Shown here piece after piece: positions 5,213 to 6,200 of a stretch of DNA of 6,200 nt (positions within the stretch are counted from its first letter, which is position 1; the number at the start of each line of letters is the position of its first letter). The DNA is taken from assembly GCF_947378715.1 (NCBI RefSeq), contig NZ_CANCLE010000202.1, positions 1-6,200 on the forward strand. Reading direction: 5' to 3'. The notes below the pieces were generated by a model that saw only the letters and a program-made list of their open reading frames with translations, was not told the origin of the DNA and did no database searches. Source of the DNA: Phenylobacterium aquaticum (lineage in GTDB: Bacteria; Pseudomonadota; Alphaproteobacteria; Caulobacterales; Caulobacteraceae). A program made the translations under genes and the position numbers.

Positions 5213-5995
5213 CTAGCGCGGCGCCATGCGGATCGCGCCGTCGAGGCGGACGTCCTCGCCGTTGAAATAGGCGTTCATGATCATGGTCTCGGCCAACTGG
5301 GCGTATTCCTCCGGACGGCCGAGGCGCTTGGGGAACGGCACCTGGGCGGCGAGGGCGGCCTTCACGGCCTCCGGCGCGCGACCGAGCAGGGGCGTGTCGA
5401 ATATGCCGGGCAGGATGGTGTTGACCCGGATCGCCTCGCCGGACAGGTCGCGGGCCACGGTCAGGGTCAGGCCGACGAGGCCGGCCTTGGACGCCGTATA
5501 GGCCGCCTGGCCGATCTGGCCGTCCTCGGCGGCGACGGAGGCGGTGTTGACGATGGCGCCGCGCTCGCCGTCCTCCATGACGTCCAGAGTCAGCATGCCG
5601 GCCGCCGACTTGGTGATGCAGCGGAAGGTCCCGATCAGATTGACCTGGATGATGCGCTCGAAATTATCGAGCGGATATTCCTTGATCTCGCGGGTCTCGC
5701 GGTCGCGGCTGACGGTCTTCACCGAACCGCCGACCCCGGCGCAATTGACCAGGATCCGCTCCTGGCCATTGGCGGCGCGAGCCTTGGCGAAGGCGGCGTC
5801 GACCTCGGCGCTGGAGGTGATGTTGACCGGACAGAACACCCCGCCCAGCTCCTGGGCCAGGGCCTCGCCCAGTTCGGCGTTGAGGTCGAACAGCGCGACC
5901 TTCACCCCGTGACCAGCCAGCCGGCGCGCGGTCGCCGCGCCCAGGCCGGAGGCGCCGCCGGTGATCACGGCCGAGATGCTGCTGTCGAGTTTCAT
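5213..5995 (-). CDS. Short-chain dehydrogenase, HSD10 / 3-hydroxyacyl-CoA dehydrogenase type 2-like
   Basis: Product of 260 residues, typical for classical SDR enzymes. The cofactor motif T-G-G-A-S-G-L-G is at 12-19. D37 in F-D-L-N at the end of the second strand favours NAD over NADP. N-C-A-G is at 84-87, and the catalytic tetrad is N119 (V-N-L), S153 (N-T-A-S-V), Y166 and K170 (Y-T-A-S-K). P-G-I-F-D-T-P-L (196-203) and the C-terminal D-V-R-L-D-G-A-I-R-M follow the pattern of HSD10/type 2 3-hydroxyacyl-CoA dehydrogenases, which oxidise short-chain or branched 3-hydroxyacyl-CoA in fatty-acid and amino-acid breakdown. The exact substrate is inferred. The ATG at 5993-5995 has AAGGGAG (complement of 6004-6010) at 8-nt spacing. 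The upstream region holds a strong hairpin and, further out, the arsR operator palindrome, so ArsR control is possible but unproven. The hydrolase gene follows on the same strand after 73 bases. Confidence 0.9.
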   Translation of the reverse strand: MKLDSSISAVITGGASGLGAATARRLAGHGVKVALFDLNAELGEALAQELGGVFCPVNITSSAEVDAAFAKARAANGQERILVNCAGVGGSVKTVSRDRETREIKEYPLDNFERIIQVNLIGTFRCITKSAAGMLTLDVMEDGERGAIVNTASVAAEDGQIGQAAYTASKAGLVGLTLTVARDLSGEAIRVNTILPGIFDTPLLGRAPEAVKAALAAQVPFPKRLGRPEEYAQLAETMIMNAYFNGEDVRLDGAIRMAPR

Positions 5996-6003
5996 GGGGG
6001 CTG

Positions 6004-6010
6004 CTCCCTT
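6004..6010 (-). promoter_or_regulatory. Ribosome binding site of the dehydrogenase
   Basis: On the minus strand AAGGGAG ends 8 bases before the ATG at 5995, a textbook spacing that fixes the start. Confidence 0.7.
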
Positions 6011-6022
6011 GGGTCAGATCTG

Positions 6023-6058
6023 TGGCGGGGGACCAAACACGCTTTCGGTCCCCCGCCA
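6023..6058. repeat. Perfect 12-bp inverted repeat in the dehydrogenase leader region
   Basis: TGGCGGGGGACC (6023-6034) is exactly complementary to GGTCCCCCGCCA (6047-6058), with a 12-base loop that can add three A-T pairs across a bulged C. It lies 28-63 bases before the dehydrogenase ATG. No T-run follows on either strand, so it is not a standard intrinsic terminator. It may be a 5' UTR hairpin of the dehydrogenase mRNA or a protein-binding operator. Confidence 0.75.
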
Positions 6059-6091
6059 AGATTCACCCAGCGGAAGGCCAGGGACCGCAGA

Positions 6092-6121
6092 TTGACTCAT
6101 TCATAAGTCATGACTTATGAA
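6092..6121 (+). promoter_or_regulatory. Predicted arsR promoter
   Basis: TTGACT (6092-6097) as -35, an 18-base spacer, and TATGAA (6116-6121) as -10. Transcription would start around 6128-6129, at the ATG of arsR, which agrees with the absence of a ribosome binding site. A GANTC site (6094-6098) overlaps the -35. The 22-bp palindrome covers the spacer and the -10. Confidence 0.5.
6100..6121. promoter_or_regulatory. 22-bp perfect palindrome, likely ArsR operator
   Basis: The half-site TTCATAAGTCA (6100-6110) is followed directly by its exact reverse complement TGACTTATGAA (6111-6121). It lies over the -10 region of the predicted arsR promoter, ending 7 bases before the ATG, and 105 bases upstream of the dehydrogenase start. 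ArsR/SmtB dimers bind such A/T-rich dyads and usually repress their own gene. Assigning this site to this regulator is inference from position. Confidence 0.75.
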
Positions 6122-6128
6122 ATGGCCT

Positions 6129-6200
6129 ATGCATGAGATCGCGGTGACCCTATTGATGCGAACGCTGTCGGACCCTACCCGGCGGGCGGTGTTCGAGCGC
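6129..6200 (+). CDS. ArsR-family transcriptional regulator, N-terminal fragment
   Basis: Partial: 24 codons to the window edge, reading MHEIAVTLLM then RTLSDPTRRAVFER. The L-S-D-P-T-R-R-A-V-F-E-R run is the hallmark first-helix region of ArsR/SmtB winged-helix repressors, especially the metal-independent SdpR-like group often paired with SRPBCC/AHSA1 proteins. No metal site can be judged, because those residues lie later. The start is taken as ATG 6129, where the predicted transcript would begin (leaderless); ATG 6156, in frame, is an alternative leaving only six residues before D-P-T-R-R. It diverges from the dehydrogenase across 133 bases with the operator palindrome next to its start. Confidence 0.82.
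   Translation, partial: MHEIAVTLLMRTLSDPTRRAVFER

Overview
The window looks like chromosomal DNA from a GC-rich alphaproteobacterium, most likely of the Caulobacterales (Caulobacter/Phenylobacterium type). The grounds are strong G/C use at third codon positions, a DUF1134/EipA-type periplasmic protein, CtrA-type TTAA-N7-TTAA boxes, and CcrM-type GANTC sites concentrated between genes. The genus is an inference; no rRNA or tRNA gene is present to anchor it. No gene-free stretch exceeds about 230 bases.

Layout. At 1-108 (minus) is the first 36 codons of lepA (elongation factor 4). Diverging from it at 212-607 (plus) is a small DUF559, Vsr-like nuclease-fold protein whose last ~21 codons run into a palindromic repeat element (544-692). 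That element has two inverted arms, each with two hairpins. At 824-1480 (plus) is an exported DUF1134 protein (eipA homologue), preceded by a perfect CtrA box. It converges, with a 5-base gap, on a four-helix inner-membrane protein of the YqhA/UPF0114 family (1486-2040, minus). At 2267-4588 (plus) is a large membrane GGDEF-EAL protein (6 TM, PAS, GGDEF, EAL) with a near-consensus CtrA box at almost the same distance from its start as in eipA. It converges on an isochorismatase-fold hydrolase (4585-5139, minus), and the two stop codons share one CTAG. At 5213-5995 (minus) is a short-chain dehydrogenase of the HSD10 / 3-hydroxyacyl-CoA dehydrogenase type 2 kind. Diverging from it at the right edge is the start of an ArsR-family regulator (6129 onward, plus). 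A perfect 22-bp palindrome lies on the predicted arsR promoter.

How the parts relate. There is no obvious multi-gene pathway or defence island; most genes are single transcription units in convergent or divergent pairs. The recurring theme is cell-cycle-type regulation (CtrA boxes before the envelope protein and the c-di-GMP enzyme; GANTC sites in promoter regions). The second theme is structured non-coding DNA: the two-arm repeat with compensatory stem changes, the arsR operator palindrome, and a perfect 12-bp hairpin in front of the dehydrogenase. I found no convincing undescribed multi-gene system.
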